From positions 1 to 64,000 of the forward strand of contig CAKTXZ010000010.1 of NCBI GenBank assembly GCA_934632155.1: a DNA stretch of 64,000 nucleotides, given 5' to 3'. Shown here in pieces: positions 45,131 through 54,200 of the stretch (positions within the stretch are counted from its first letter, which is position 1; the number at the start of each line of letters is the position of its first letter). Under the pieces are notes generated by a model that was not told where the DNA came from, made no database searches, and saw only the letters and a list, made by a program, of their open reading frames with translations. Both the position numbers and the translations under genes were made by a program. Source of the stretch: an uncultured Clostridia bacterium. Its GTDB lineage: Bacteria; Bacillota; Clostridia; Christensenellales; Aristaeellaceae.

Positions 45131-45176
45131 CGGGAGGGGATGCCTGCAGCGTCAGGCGTTTCCCCTCCCGTTTTTT
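45131..45176 (+). terminator. Strong rho-independent terminator without an obvious gene upstream
   Basis: CGGGAGGGGA (45131-45140) pairs with TCCCCTCCCG (45161-45170), enclosing a second stem (GCCTG/CAGGC), and is followed by six T. The nearest plus-strand gene ends 410 bases upstream. An untranslated or non-coding transcript including repeat copy B could end here. Confidence 0.75.
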
Positions 45177-45556
45177 CAAAGCGTCGCTTTACAGCCGCGA
45201 CGCTGCTTGGCCAAGACCCATAAGGACGCGGGCGATGCGGCGGCGTATCCGCTTCCTTTTCTTCCGATGCGGCGTGTGCGTTGTTCAGGCGCGGCAGAGC
45301 GCCGCTTCCGGCATCGTTTTCCCGGCCGTCCCATGGCCGCCCGGCGTGCCTGCCGCTTTACAAATACAGAGTGCTCCAACTGCAAGACCGGTTCAAGGGG
45401 CTTGCAGCCGAATGCCGTCAAAAGCGTTTTTCGACAGTCTGAAGCCGCGCCCCTTCACACGAAAAGAGGCGCGGTTGCTGTATATAACGTATGCCGCAAG
45501 GCATTGTATGCGGGGCCGTCAAGCCGGCGGTTATCGCAGAGCGTATTACGCGCGCT
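45177..45556. other. Intergenic region with nothing recognised
   Basis: About 380 bases up to the ArsC-like stop. Open frames lack ribosome binding sites and family features. No hairpin with T-tract was noticed. Confidence 0.5.
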
Positions 45557-45898
45557 TTATTTCAGCCATGCCGACCACGCCGCCTCGTCCGCGCCCAGCG
45601 TTACCTGATCGCCGTTGCGAACGATGGGCAGCCGCATCAGCTTTGGGTTTTGCAGCAGGCAATCCGCAATATACGCCGCGTCGTCCGTATGCGCCACGGG
45701 GTGGGACAGCGCGTCCGGGTTCTGCCTGTCTACAAGGCTTTGCGCGCCGAGCCGCCGCACGAAAAGCGCCATTTCACGCTGCCCCAGCTTATGCTTTTTC
45801 AGATCGAGCAGCTGATAGGGCACGCGCCGCTCCTTGAAGAAGCGTTCCGCCTTTTGCACGTCAAAATTTCTTTTCAACGCATAAATCTGAATGCTCAC
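45557..45898 (-). CDS. ArsC/Spx-like protein lacking the active-site cysteine
   Basis: The 113-residue protein has the thioredoxin-like ArsC/Spx/YffB layout: IQIYALKRNFDVQKAERFFK at the start, VPYQLLDLKKHKL, then NPKLMRLPIVRNGDQVTLGA with the cis-proline. The N-terminal Cys of arsenate reductases (normally in a KKCNDTKKAERF-type segment) is replaced, so reductase chemistry is unlikely. Its start overlaps the RsfS stop by four bases, so it is co-translated with a ribosome factor. A regulatory role like that of Spx is possible but unsupported. Confidence 0.8.
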   Translation of the reverse strand: MSIQIYALKRNFDVQKAERFFKERRVPYQLLDLKKHKLGQREMALFVRRLGAQSLVDRQNPDALSHPVAHTDDAAYIADCLLQNPKLMRLPIVRNGDQVTLGADEAAWSAWLK

Positions 45899-46263
45899 GG
45901 CTGCTCCTCATCCTCGGCAAAGGGCAAGGCGAGGCGGTTGGAGCCATCCTCCCACAGCCTTTCCAGATGATAGAACTGACGATCCTCCGGGTGGAAAATA
46001 TGCACCAGCACCGCGCCGTAATCCAGCACAATCCAGCGCCCCTCGAGCGCGCCCTCCTTCGCGCGAAGCGCTACGCCCTCCATTGCCAGCGCGTCGTCCA
46101 CGTCGTCCGCCAGCGCCTTGACCTGCAGCGCCGAGCGTCCCGTCGCGATGACCATGTAATCCGTAATGACCGTCAGATGCCCCACATGCAGCACCGTAAT
46201 ATCCTGCGCCTTTTTGTCGTAGAGAATTTTGGCGATCCTGAGCGCCAGACTGGCCTGATCCAT
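45895..46263 (-). CDS. rsfS: Ribosomal silencing factor RsfS
   Basis: The 122-residue protein has the RsfS/Iojap core: ILYDKKAQDITVLHV, TDYMVIATGRSALQVKALAD, LEGRWIVLDYGAVLVHIFHP and YHLERLWEDG. It binds ribosomal protein uL14 and blocks subunit joining during starvation. It follows nadD-yqeK on the minus strand, the common Bacillota order, with GGAGGAG before ATG. The C-terminal acidic tail is short. Confidence 0.95.
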   Translation of the reverse strand: MDQASLALRIAKILYDKKAQDITVLHVGHLTVITDYMVIATGRSALQVKALADDVDDALAMEGVALRAKEGALEGRWIVLDYGAVLVHIFHPEDRQFYHLERLWEDGSNRLALPFAEDEEQP

Positions 46264-46286
46264 TTCATCTCCTCCTTATATACTCT

Positions 46287-47468
46287 TTACGGCCTGCCCG
46301 CTTGGCAGAGCCATTGTTTTTCCTGCGGGGTTAATATGCCCTCCAAATACGTGCAGGTTTCCTCCGCAATCGGGAAAAAGGGACGGTTTGTCGTTTCCAG
46401 AAACGCGCGCGTCTGGTACAGGGAATAAAGCGCCGCCGCCGGCAGCGATTTTTCCGCCAGCGCGCGAATTTGCGCCAGCCCGTCGTAATCCTCGCGCCCG
46501 GGCTCGGTCGCGTCCGCGACAAAAACGCAAAGCTCCAGCCTGCTCATGCCCGGACGGCCGACGGTATGGCTGCGAATGGCGCTGAGCACGTCCTCGTCGT
46601 GCACGCCGAAGCGTTCCCGCGCGATATACGCGCCCACCGGGCCGTGCAGCATCGCGCCGGAGGACAAAAATTCCTTACAATCGGTCAGGCAATTCTCCCG
46701 CGCAATCTGGGCCATCGCCGCCAGCGGCATGCCCTTCGCGCAGTCGTGCAAGAGCCCGGCCAGCGCCGCCTTCTGCACCGGCGCGCCGTGCAGCGCCGCC
46801 AGCCGCACCGCTTCCCGCCGAACGCCCAGCGTATGCCGGAAGCGGCGCGGGTTCATCATGGTTTTCAGCTGCGGTTCAAAATTTGGCTGATAAAGGCCGC
46901 GCTGCGCCATATAGCACAGCACGCGCAACGGCAGCCCGGGCGCGTCTTCATACTGCGCGGTACGCGCACGGATGATCGTGGCGGAATAGGGCACCTGCGC
47001 GCCGTCCAGCATCGTTACCCGCGCGCCCGCCTCGCGCGCCCGCTCCAGCGCAGTTTGCGCGTCCACGCCCGCGCGCGGAAAGCACAGGAAATCACACAAC
47101 GAAAACAGCTTGTCCGCCTCGCGCCAATAGGGCAGCGTGGGCAGCTTATCCGCGCCGAGAATCAGCGTAAAGCGCGCGTCGGGGTATTGCCTGCGCAGCA
47201 CGTGCAGGGTTTCCACGGTATACTGCGCCGCGCCCTGTCCGCCCGCCTCCGAAAGCAGCAGCCCCGGCTCGTCTGCAATGGCCAAGCGGCACATCGCCAT
47301 CCTGTCGGCAATATCCGCCGCCGGCCTGCGGTGCGCAGGCTGCGCCATCGGCAGCAGCAGCACCTTGTCCAGTACGCATTGCTTCAGCGCCTGTCGCGCC
47401 AGCGCCAAATGCCCCTCATGAATCGGGTCAAACGTCCCGCCCAGTACGCCCAGTCGCCGCAACTTCAA
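46287..47468 (-). CDS. Fused NadD-YqeK: nicotinate-nucleotide adenylyltransferase and HD-domain Ap4A hydrolase
   Basis: The 393-residue protein joins two enzymes. Residues 1-200 are NadD: GVLGGTFDPIHEGHLALAR, FTLILGADKLPTLPYW and a C-terminal VPYSATIIRAR close to the usual ISSTxIR. Residues 205-393 are YqeK: RFRHTLGVRREAVRLA, LLHDCAKGMPL with the HD pair, LHGPVGAYIARE, SAIRSHTVGRPGMS and VFVADATEPGR. NadD makes NaAD for NAD synthesis. YqeK cleaves Ap4A symmetrically. In many Bacillota these are adjacent separate genes, and here no stop separates them. RsfS follows downstream. Confidence 0.93.
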   Translation of the reverse strand: MKLRRLGVLGGTFDPIHEGHLALARQALKQCVLDKVLLLPMAQPAHRRPAADIADRMAMCRLAIADEPGLLLSEAGGQGAAQYTVETLHVLRRQYPDARFTLILGADKLPTLPYWREADKLFSLCDFLCFPRAGVDAQTALERAREAGARVTMLDGAQVPYSATIIRARTAQYEDAPGLPLRVLCYMAQRGLYQPNFEPQLKTMMNPRRFRHTLGVRREAVRLAALHGAPVQKAALAGLLHDCAKGMPLAAMAQIARENCLTDCKEFLSSGAMLHGPVGAYIARERFGVHDEDVLSAIRSHTVGRPGMSRLELCVFVADATEPGREDYDGLAQIRALAEKSLPAAALYSLYQTRAFLETTNRPFFPIAEETCTYLEGILTPQEKQWLCQAGRP

Positions 47469-47552
47469 TCATCTCCTGATGATAGTATAGCGCATTTTGG
47501 GCATTCTGAAAAGACGGAGAAGCAAGAAAATTGTCTTTTCGGGGGGATGCGC

Positions 47553-48380
47553 ATGCAGGAATACCTTCACCGTTCCCGGCTGGGCATGGCGCTGGACGAG
47601 CTGGGCTTTCATCTGGCGGCGCTGATTGCGTGCTTGGGCTGGTTTTGCCTGCTGTGGGGCGTACGCCTGCCTGCGCTGGCGGCGGGCGGCGCGCTGTTTA
47701 CGCTGCTGACGCTATTGCGCAATCGCGCGCGCACACGGCGGCTACATCGCCGGGAGGCGCGGCTGCGGGTACGCATCGGCGGGGAAATGGCGCTTGAGCG
47801 GCTGATTACGGCGCCGCTTGAGCGCGCACAGTTTGAAATCGCGCTGCTGCTATCCATGCAGGAGCCCATGACGCTGCTGCAAACCGACGAGACGGGCACG
47901 CTCTGCCGGCTGAAAAACGAAACGGTGCTGCTTACCTTCGCGGCGCATCCGCTGCAAACCGCGCTGGACGACGGCGCAGTACTCGCATGCCAGCGCGCCG
48001 CCCGCGTTCGTCGTGCCGACCGCGCCATTCTCTGCCTTCCCTGCCCCTTGAGCGACGCCGCCCGCGCACAGGCCGAGCTTACGCCGCGCGTTTCCTTTCT
48101 GTCCAAGGAGCGCTTGATTGCCCTGCTGGGCGCGGCCAACCCCGCCTCCGACGCGCAGCTGGTCGCTCTCGGCGCACGCCGAAAGCGTAAAGCGCCCGCC
48201 CGGCGCTGGCTGCGCAGTTTCATTCGCCGCGAGGTTTCGGCGCGCTACGCCTTCTACGGCGCGCTCCTGCTGAGTCTGTATCAGCTGGCCCCGCTGCCCG
48301 CCTACGCCCTGCCGGGCTGCATTTGCCTTGTACTCGCCGCCGCCTGCCACTGCCGCCCCGCAGAAAAGGAAACCCTGTGA
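47553..48380 (+). CDS. Membrane protein of unknown function
   Basis: The 275-residue protein has two N-terminal helices (residues about 18-50, FHLAALIACLGWFCLLWGV and LPALAAGGALFTLLTLL), a basic stretch, a soluble middle (about 65-220) and a C-terminal hydrophobic pair (YAFYGALLLSLYQLAPLPAY, GCICLVLAAACHC). The middle resembles no motif I know, although its VLLTFAAHPLQTALDDGA and RAILCLPCPLSDAAR could form a Rossmann-like core. ATG at 47553 sits six bases from GGGGGG. An ATG two codons upstream is too close. It is divergent from nadD-yqeK. Confidence 0.65.
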   Translation: MQEYLHRSRLGMALDELGFHLAALIACLGWFCLLWGVRLPALAAGGALFTLLTLLRNRARTRRLHRREARLRVRIGGEMALERLITAPLERAQFEIALLLSMQEPMTLLQTDETGTLCRLKNETVLLTFAAHPLQTALDDGAVLACQRAARVRRADRAILCLPCPLSDAARAQAELTPRVSFLSKERLIALLGAANPASDAQLVALGARRKRKAPARRWLRSFIRREVSARYAFYGALLLSLYQLAPLPAYALPGCICLVLAAACHCRPAEKETL

Positions 48381-48653
48381 CCGGGTAAAAAACGCCAAAG
48401 ACCCCGGCGGGCAGGGACGTTTCTCCGTGCCCTCAATCGTCGGCTAGCTTTCTGCCGTTCGCAATACTTCTTTGGGGATAGCTTCTCTGCCTGCGAAAGA
48501 ACACCCGGAGGCCTCCGGCGGGCAGGGATTTCATCCCTGCACCCAGTAGCGGACAAAATAGTGTAGTATAGCAAACAATGTGCCGCAGTAACTCCGTATA
48601 CCGCTGTGAATTGAATTTGCAGCAGCCTGAATTCGTGAAATAATATACACAAA
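48381..48653. other. Start of a 900-base gene-free stretch
   Basis: This part contains short inverted segments such as GGAGGCCTCC (48511-48520) and GGGCAGGGATTTCATCCCTGC (about 48520-48540) but no gene with a start site. The more structured part follows. Confidence 0.5.
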
Positions 48654-48781
48654 CCCGTGTGCGGGGCGGCGAACGCCGCCAACCGGATTTTCAATGAAAA
48701 TCCGGGCAAAACGAAAAAGGCTGACCGAAGGGAAAAAGTATTTTCCCTCGGCAGCCTTTTCGTTTGCGTACCGCACACGGG
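48654..48781. ncRNA. Cloverleaf-like structured element (putative non-coding RNA or repeat)
   Basis: An 11-bp outer stem (48654-48664 with 48771-48781, perfect) encloses three hairpins. They are GGCGGCGAACGCCGCC (48665-48680), CCGGATTTT/AAAATCCGG (48683-48691 with 48697-48705) and a long stem from 48712 to 48762 (AAAAAGGCTG... pairing with CAGCCTTTTCG, about 20 bp with one or two bulged bases). The last hairpin has flanking A and T runs, so it could also end transcription in either direction. No protein start is associated. Whether it is transcribed is unknown. Confidence 0.5.
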
Positions 48782-48808
48782 GAATCTTACGTGCGTAAAG
48801 TTATCCTG

Positions 48809-48851
48809 CGCATACAGAATAATCTGCGAGTGTTGGGCGATTCTGTATGCG
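48809..48851. repeat. 12-bp perfect inverted repeat
   Basis: CGCATACAGAAT (48809-48820) is repeated inverted at 48840-48851 with a 19-base loop, 27 bases after the cloverleaf element. No T-tract follows. Confidence 0.7.
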
Positions 48852-48890
48852 AAAATCGATTGAAAGCTACAGACTTTGTGTGTTCGCATG

Positions 48891-49105
48891 GCGCATCGCG
48901 CAGAAACAATCGGCTTACCTTGTTCCGTATCATTGCGGAAAAGGGTCAAGGGGCGAAGTCCCTTGCCGGGGCGCGGGGCGGGAGCCCCGCAAGCGCGGCG
49001 CATCGCGCAGAAGCAATTGACATGCCTTGTTCTGCATCATTGCGGAAAAGGGTCAAGGGGCAAACGCCCCTTGCCGGGGTTCGGGGCGGGAGCCCCGCAA
49101 GCGCG
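48891..49105. repeat. Two tandem copies of a 107/108-bp G+C-rich repeat
   Basis: Copy 1 (48891-48997) and copy 2 (48998-49105) share GCGCATCGCGCAGAA, CTTGTTC, ATCATTGCGGAAAAGGGTC, AAGGGGC, CCCTTGCCGGGG and CGGGGCGGGAGCCCCGC. The inner part can fold (GGGGC...GCCCC; CGGGGC...GCCCCG). It resembles the GGGGC-rich intergenic repeats common in Clostridia genomes. It is too large and has too few copies for a CRISPR. Confidence 0.8.
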
Positions 49106-49283
49106 GCGTGCAGCGGGTGCGTGTTCTCGTCCCACACCGCTGCGGAGCAAGAGCGCGGGGCGGGAGGATGGTTGAAGCGGTAAATATTCCCGCACGAATT
49201 GAACAAGAAATTACTCGGCACACCCCGTACATGGAGTATAGCGCAGGGGGGGAAAGACCCGAGAACGCGCGGCGCCGGGATGC

Positions 49284-49898
49284 TCAGGATTGCTTCGCAT
49301 CCTGCTCCAGCTGGCCCATGCGGCGCTCAAGCACGTCGGGCGCGGCGACGGAATAGCCGAAAAAGCCCAGCGCGCGCCCGAGCGCGTAATATACGCCGTG
49401 ATTGTACGCCACCAGCCGCGCACGGTCAAAATCAATGTGGCCGTTGGCGTCCAACAGCGTGTCTTGAACGCCGACCTGCTCGATCGCGCCCAAGAAAAGA
49501 TCATGGCTGCCCAGCGCCTGTACGGAAACCACCCGGCAGGCAAGATAGAGCGGTGATTGCGCAATTGCCGGGGCCGTGAAGCCGGGAACAGGCGCGGCGG
49601 ATAGGCCGCAGGCAGCGAACTTGTCGCCGTCGCGGCCGGAGCGAACGCCGCAGTAGTCCAAGGCTTTGAGATGCTCCTGTCCGCAAAGATTGATGACGAA
49701 CTCGCCGGATTCGGCGATGACGTCATGCGAAAACCGTTCCTTGCGAACAGAAATTGAACACATCGGCGGATCGGAATTTACCGTTCCTGCCCAAGCGACC
49801 GTAATGATATTCGGCCGCTCGCCAGCGCGCGCGCAGGAAACCATCACCGCCGGTACGGGCGCGAGCAGCGTGCCGGGCTTGAGCGTAACAAAGGCCAT
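49284..49898 (-). CDS. Flavin reductase family protein
   Basis: The 204-residue protein has the flavin-reductase-like FMN-binding split barrel: MVSCARAGERPNIITVAWAG, PMCSISVRKERFSHDVIAES, GEFVINLCGQEHLKALDYCG and SPLYLACRVVSVQALGSHDL. Many clostridial relatives act as small flavoproteins of unknown partner. ATG at 49898 is preferred over the TTG just before. AAAGGATGATG is upstream. It lies 95 bases after the BaiN-like gene in the same direction, and co-expression is possible. Confidence 0.88.
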   Translation of the reverse strand: MAFVTLKPGTLLAPVPAVMVSCARAGERPNIITVAWAGTVNSDPPMCSISVRKERFSHDVIAESGEFVINLCGQEHLKALDYCGVRSGRDGDKFAACGLSAAPVPGFTAPAIAQSPLYLACRVVSVQALGSHDLFLGAIEQVGVQDTLLDANGHIDFDRARLVAYNHGVYYALGRALGFFGYSVAAPDVLERRMGQLEQDAKQS

Positions 49899-49996
49899 CA
49901 AGCATCATCCTTTCCTTGAAGGGCGCGGGGAGATTCAACGACGGATCGGAAACACGGATCCGTTGGCTTCGCTTTTCAAATTGCCGAAAAATGCGT

Positions 49997-51244
49997 TTAG
50001 AACGACGCGCCTGCGCCGGATGGGCGGAGGCTTTCCGCCGCGCTTTTGCCTGCCAGAATGCCGCAGGCAAAGGCAAACTGTAAATTGTACCCGCCGCAGT
50101 CGCCGTCCACGTTCAGCATCTCGCCCACGGCGTATAGGCCGTTTATCAGGCGCGAGGATAGCGTTTCGGGTGAAAAGGCCGCCACGTCCAGCCCGCCGCC
50201 CGTTACCTGCGCGTTTTCAAAGCCCTTCACGCCCGTGATGGGCGCAGGGTATGCGGCCAGCATCCGCGCGGCCTCGCGCAGGGGCAGGCTCTTGAGCTTC
50301 TCTGTCAGCAGCCGCGGCGTTAGCCCGCACAGCAGCATGTCCGGGGGTAGCGTATGCGCGCGGCGCTCCAAATATGCCTGCAGCAAGGGGACGTTTTTTT
50401 CGGGTGTTTCCGCCGCGACGCGGTCGTAGAGGCGCGGAATCAGCCCCAGCATGGGGGAAAAATCCAGATACAGTACGGGCTTGCGCCCGCGCCGCAGCAG
50501 CGCGCCCGCGTCGCGCGAAAGCTGCATGGCGCATACGCCGCTTACGCCGTAATCGGTGAACAGCGCTTCGCCCTGCGCCGCGGAATAGGGCTGCTGCCCA
50601 TCGCACAGCGTCAGGCGCGCGGGCAGGCGCAGGCCCGATAGCCCGCGAACTGCTTCCTTTTCCGTTATCAGCTGCGTCAGCACGGGGAAGACGGGGCGGA
50701 GCGGATGACCAAGCGCTGTCAGCAGCGCGTATGCTTCGCCGTCATGCCCCAGCTTGCCGCCCGCCCGACCGCCGCATGCGGCAATCACGCGCCGTGCGGA
50801 AAATTCGCCTTGCGGCGTGCGCAGGCGGAAGGCGTCGCCCGATGGCCGCAGCGCCTGAACCGGCGCGTCGCATTGAATGTCCACATGATAGCGTGCAAGC
50901 GCGGCGCGCAGAACGTCCAGCACCGCGGCGGCCTGACCGCAGGCGGGGTATACGCGCCCGCCGTCCTCCTCCACCGTGACCAGGCCGAACCCGGCAAAAA
51001 ACTGCCGCACCTGCTCCGGCGCGCAGCGCGCGAGCACGGCCTGCGCAAAGGCCTTTCCGCCATAGTAGCGCGGCGCGCCCGTATTGGCCATGTTGCACCG
51101 GCCGTTGCCTGTCGCCAGCAGCTTTCTGCCAATTCGCGGCGCAGCCTCCAGAATCAGCGTTTGCGCGCCGTCCATAGACGCGGAAAGCGCGGCGGTCAAA
51201 CCCGCCGCGCCTCCGCCGATGATGATGACATCGTACATTTTCAT
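49997..51244 (-). CDS. BaiN/HI0933-type FAD-dependent oxidoreductase
   Basis: The 415-residue flavoprotein has the N-terminal dinucleotide fold YDVIIIGGGAAGLTAALSAS, then GRKLLATGNGRCNMAN and a second glycine-rich part. It ends with the family hallmark GFENAQVTGGGLDV and GLYAVGEMLNVDGDCGGYNL. BaiN-type members have been linked to bile acid dehydroxylation, while others have unknown substrates, so no substrate is assigned. No lipid or steroid genes lie nearby. It starts 7 bases beyond the stop of the large SH3 protein on the same strand. Confidence 0.92.
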   Translation of the reverse strand: MKMYDVIIIGGGAAGLTAALSASMDGAQTLILEAAPRIGRKLLATGNGRCNMANTGAPRYYGGKAFAQAVLARCAPEQVRQFFAGFGLVTVEEDGGRVYPACGQAAAVLDVLRAALARYHVDIQCDAPVQALRPSGDAFRLRTPQGEFSARRVIAACGGRAGGKLGHDGEAYALLTALGHPLRPVFPVLTQLITEKEAVRGLSGLRLPARLTLCDGQQPYSAAQGEALFTDYGVSGVCAMQLSRDAGALLRRGRKPVLYLDFSPMLGLIPRLYDRVAAETPEKNVPLLQAYLERRAHTLPPDMLLCGLTPRLLTEKLKSLPLREAARMLAAYPAPITGVKGFENAQVTGGGLDVAAFSPETLSSRLINGLYAVGEMLNVDGDCGGYNLQFAFACGILAGKSAAESLRPSGAGASF

Positions 51245-51250
51245 CGCTGA

Positions 51251-54200
51251 TTATTTGGTGCCGCTCTGCGAATGCGAATACGCGTATTGGATGGCGTCCT
51301 GATGGCTGAAGTAGCCGTTATAGGAGGCGCGCTCATCCACCCTGTTGGTGCTGTGCGTACGGCTGTTGACGAAGTGGACGCAGAACTGGCCGTTGTAGTT
51401 GTTATCCGGGATACGATCGCCCTCGTAGTTATGCGGGATGCCGTACATGGAGGCGCAGAACGTGCGCGTGCCGATGGTGACCCACAGCGGGCGGCGACGC
51501 CAGGATTGCAGCGCCTGCTCGCGGTCGGAGATTTCCTGCGCGTTGCTTACGCCGTAGATTCGGCAGATGGCCGCCGTGTCCGCGGTGGTCAGCGGCTCGC
51601 AGTCGGCGTGATTATCGCCGTAGAGGCGCTGCGCGCGGAAGGAAATGCCGGTATACACATCCGTGACCACGCCGACGGCGCCGACGCTCCAGATGCTCTG
51701 GATGCCGCCGGTATACCAGTCGATTTTCTCCACGGGGTAGAGCACCGGCGTTACGGTGCCGCCGGAATAGGTGCCCTCGGGCACGGTGCCAAAAAGCGCG
51801 TGCTGCGTCTTTTCACCGGCGATGCCGTCCTGGGCAAGGCCATAGGACTTCTGGAAGGCAAGCACCGCGTTACGCGTAGCCGTGTCGTACAGGCCGGCGG
51901 TATAGGCGCCGCTGATCAGCATGCCCTTTTCAACCAGCTTGTTCTGAAGCGCGGTGACGTCGTCGCCCGTGTCGTTGAGGGAGAGGGTGCGGTAGGTCGC
52001 TTCCCGCGGCGCGTCGGGGTTGCCGGTCTTGTCGTAGAGCGCTTTTTCCTCCTGCGTCAGGATACGTACGCAGTCGCCGCGCATCCAGCCGGAGACGGAG
52101 CCGTAGCGAACGTTGAACCACCAGTAGCTGTCCGCGCTGCCCGCGACGGGGGCGATGTAATTGCCCAGATAGGTCAGCTTCGTTCCGGCGGTGTACACCA
52201 GCGTCAGCTCGCGGCCGTTCATGCTGCCGCTCTGGCGAATCTTCACGCGGTCGATGGTCGTCAGCGCCAGATTGCTGAAGGTCGACGGATCGGGCATGGC
52301 GGTCACCGTCGGCGCGGGGGTGGCGTTCTTGTTTTGCCATTCGTAGTATTCGGCGTTGGTCATCACGCGCACGAAGTCGCCGTGCAGGTAGCCGTAATTG
52401 CCGTTGTAGTTGACCTGATACCAGTCGACCTTGCCGGCGGTTACGCGCCGCGTGAACTGGATCACCGTGCCCAGCGAGAGCTGGCCGAGCACGTCGGCCT
52501 GCTTGCTGGCGGAGGCGCGCACCCAGAGCTTATCGCCCGTGGTGATGATAAAGCTGCTGTTGCCGGGCTTGGGCGTGGCCGGGCCGGGCGTAGGCGTCGG
52601 GCAGACGCCGTAGGTGTTGTAGTAGGCCAGCTGCCAATCCGCCAGCTGGAACACACAGTCGCCGCGCAGGTAGCCGCGCGTGCCGTCGTTCAGCTGAACG
52701 GGATACCACGTATACACGCCGTAGGAGATCGCAGGGCCGGTCATGGGCAGCACAGTGCCCTTCTTGGCCACCTTGCCGGCCGTGCCGGCGTTGACGTTGG
52801 GGCTGGAGCGCAGCCAGACGGAGGAAACGCTGGTGGCGACATAGCCGGTAATCATGCCGCCGGGCGTGGACGTGGCGAAGGGATCGAGCGTGGGAATGGC
52901 GGTGGGCAGCGGTTTGTTGCCGCTTGCGTCGCATTCCTCCACCAGCGAACCGAGCACGTAGCCGCTTACGTTCATGGAAGCAACGTAGACCTGATACCAG
53001 ACCTCGCCGCCCGTCGTACGCACGGTATTGGTGTAGGGCAGGATGGTGCCCTTGGGCAGCTGGCCGTAGCTCGTGCCCCAGGGAGCGGAGCGAACGTTGA
53101 CGCCGCCCTTAATCAGGCGTACATAGTTGCCAGCGGGCGCGGGCGTGGAGCCGGGGTTGGGCGTAGGCGTGGCAACGCTGGTGTTGCCGGAAGCGTCGCA
53201 CATCACGTAGCAGTCGGAGCGAACGTAGCCCGTCATGCCCTTATGGGTGATCTTCACCCACTGATAGCGGCCGTTGGTAACGGGACCCTCGGTATAGGCC
53301 AGCACCAGCCCGATGGGCAGCTTATCGCTCTCTCTGGGCGTGAGCACCGTTCCGCCCGGCGTCCTGCGGATGTTGACCTTATCCAGTATCAGCTTTACAT
53401 AGCCGGTGCCGGTATAGGCGGGCGTGGGCGAGGGGGTTACGGTGGGGGCGGGAGCGGGCGGAAGCGTGAAGTTGTCCAGCTCGTCCTTGGTCAGGATACG
53501 CAGCGACGTGGCGGGCAGATAGCCGTAATCGCCGTTGATTTCCACGAAGAACCAGTCGTTGGCGGAAGTGCCCGCCGGGCGGGTGATGACGTTGACGACG
53601 GTATTGGAGCGAAGCGCGGTAATCGCGTCGCCGCCGGCCGTACGGCGCAGGTTAATGCCGTTGATCGTAACCACGGCGTAAGCGCTGTCCGTCGGGGAGG
53701 GCGCGGCGGTGGGCGTCAGGCCGATGATGGTCAGATAACCGCTGTGGATGTAGCCCAGATACGTATGCGTGGGGTTGGAGGGCGTGCCGCCGCGAACCTT
53801 GTACCAGAGCGTGGAGCCCTTGTATTCCGCGCTGAGCACCTCGACCGTCCAGTTATAGGGCAGGCGCGCCCAATAATCGCCGTTGACGCTCATGGTCTTG
53901 CGGAACATAACGCTGTCCATGTTGGTTTTGCCATAGGTGCCGTCGGGGAAGGTCGTTTCGCCCGTCGGGCCAGCGGTCGGCGCGCCGGAGGGGGCGGTAG
54001 TGGGCGTCTGCGAGGGCGCGGTGATCGGGTTGCCGTCCTTGTCGCAGTAGTAGTAGCAATCCGAACGGACGTAGCCGACCATGCCGTTGTAGGAAACCAG
54101 CGCCCAGTCGTATTTCTGGACGTTCGTTTTCAACTCGTAGTATTCAAGCTTCTCCCCGATGGGCAGCTTATCCTTTTCCTTTTCGGTCAGGATAGCGCCG

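Noticed and set aside
46470..47552. Upstream extension of the membrane protein at 47553 by 360 codons
   Set aside because: The extension is the antisense of nadD-yqeK. A good start with a purine-rich site lies at 47553.
48891..49105. CRISPR array
   Set aside because: There are only two adjacent copies of 107-108 bp with no spacers and no cas genes.
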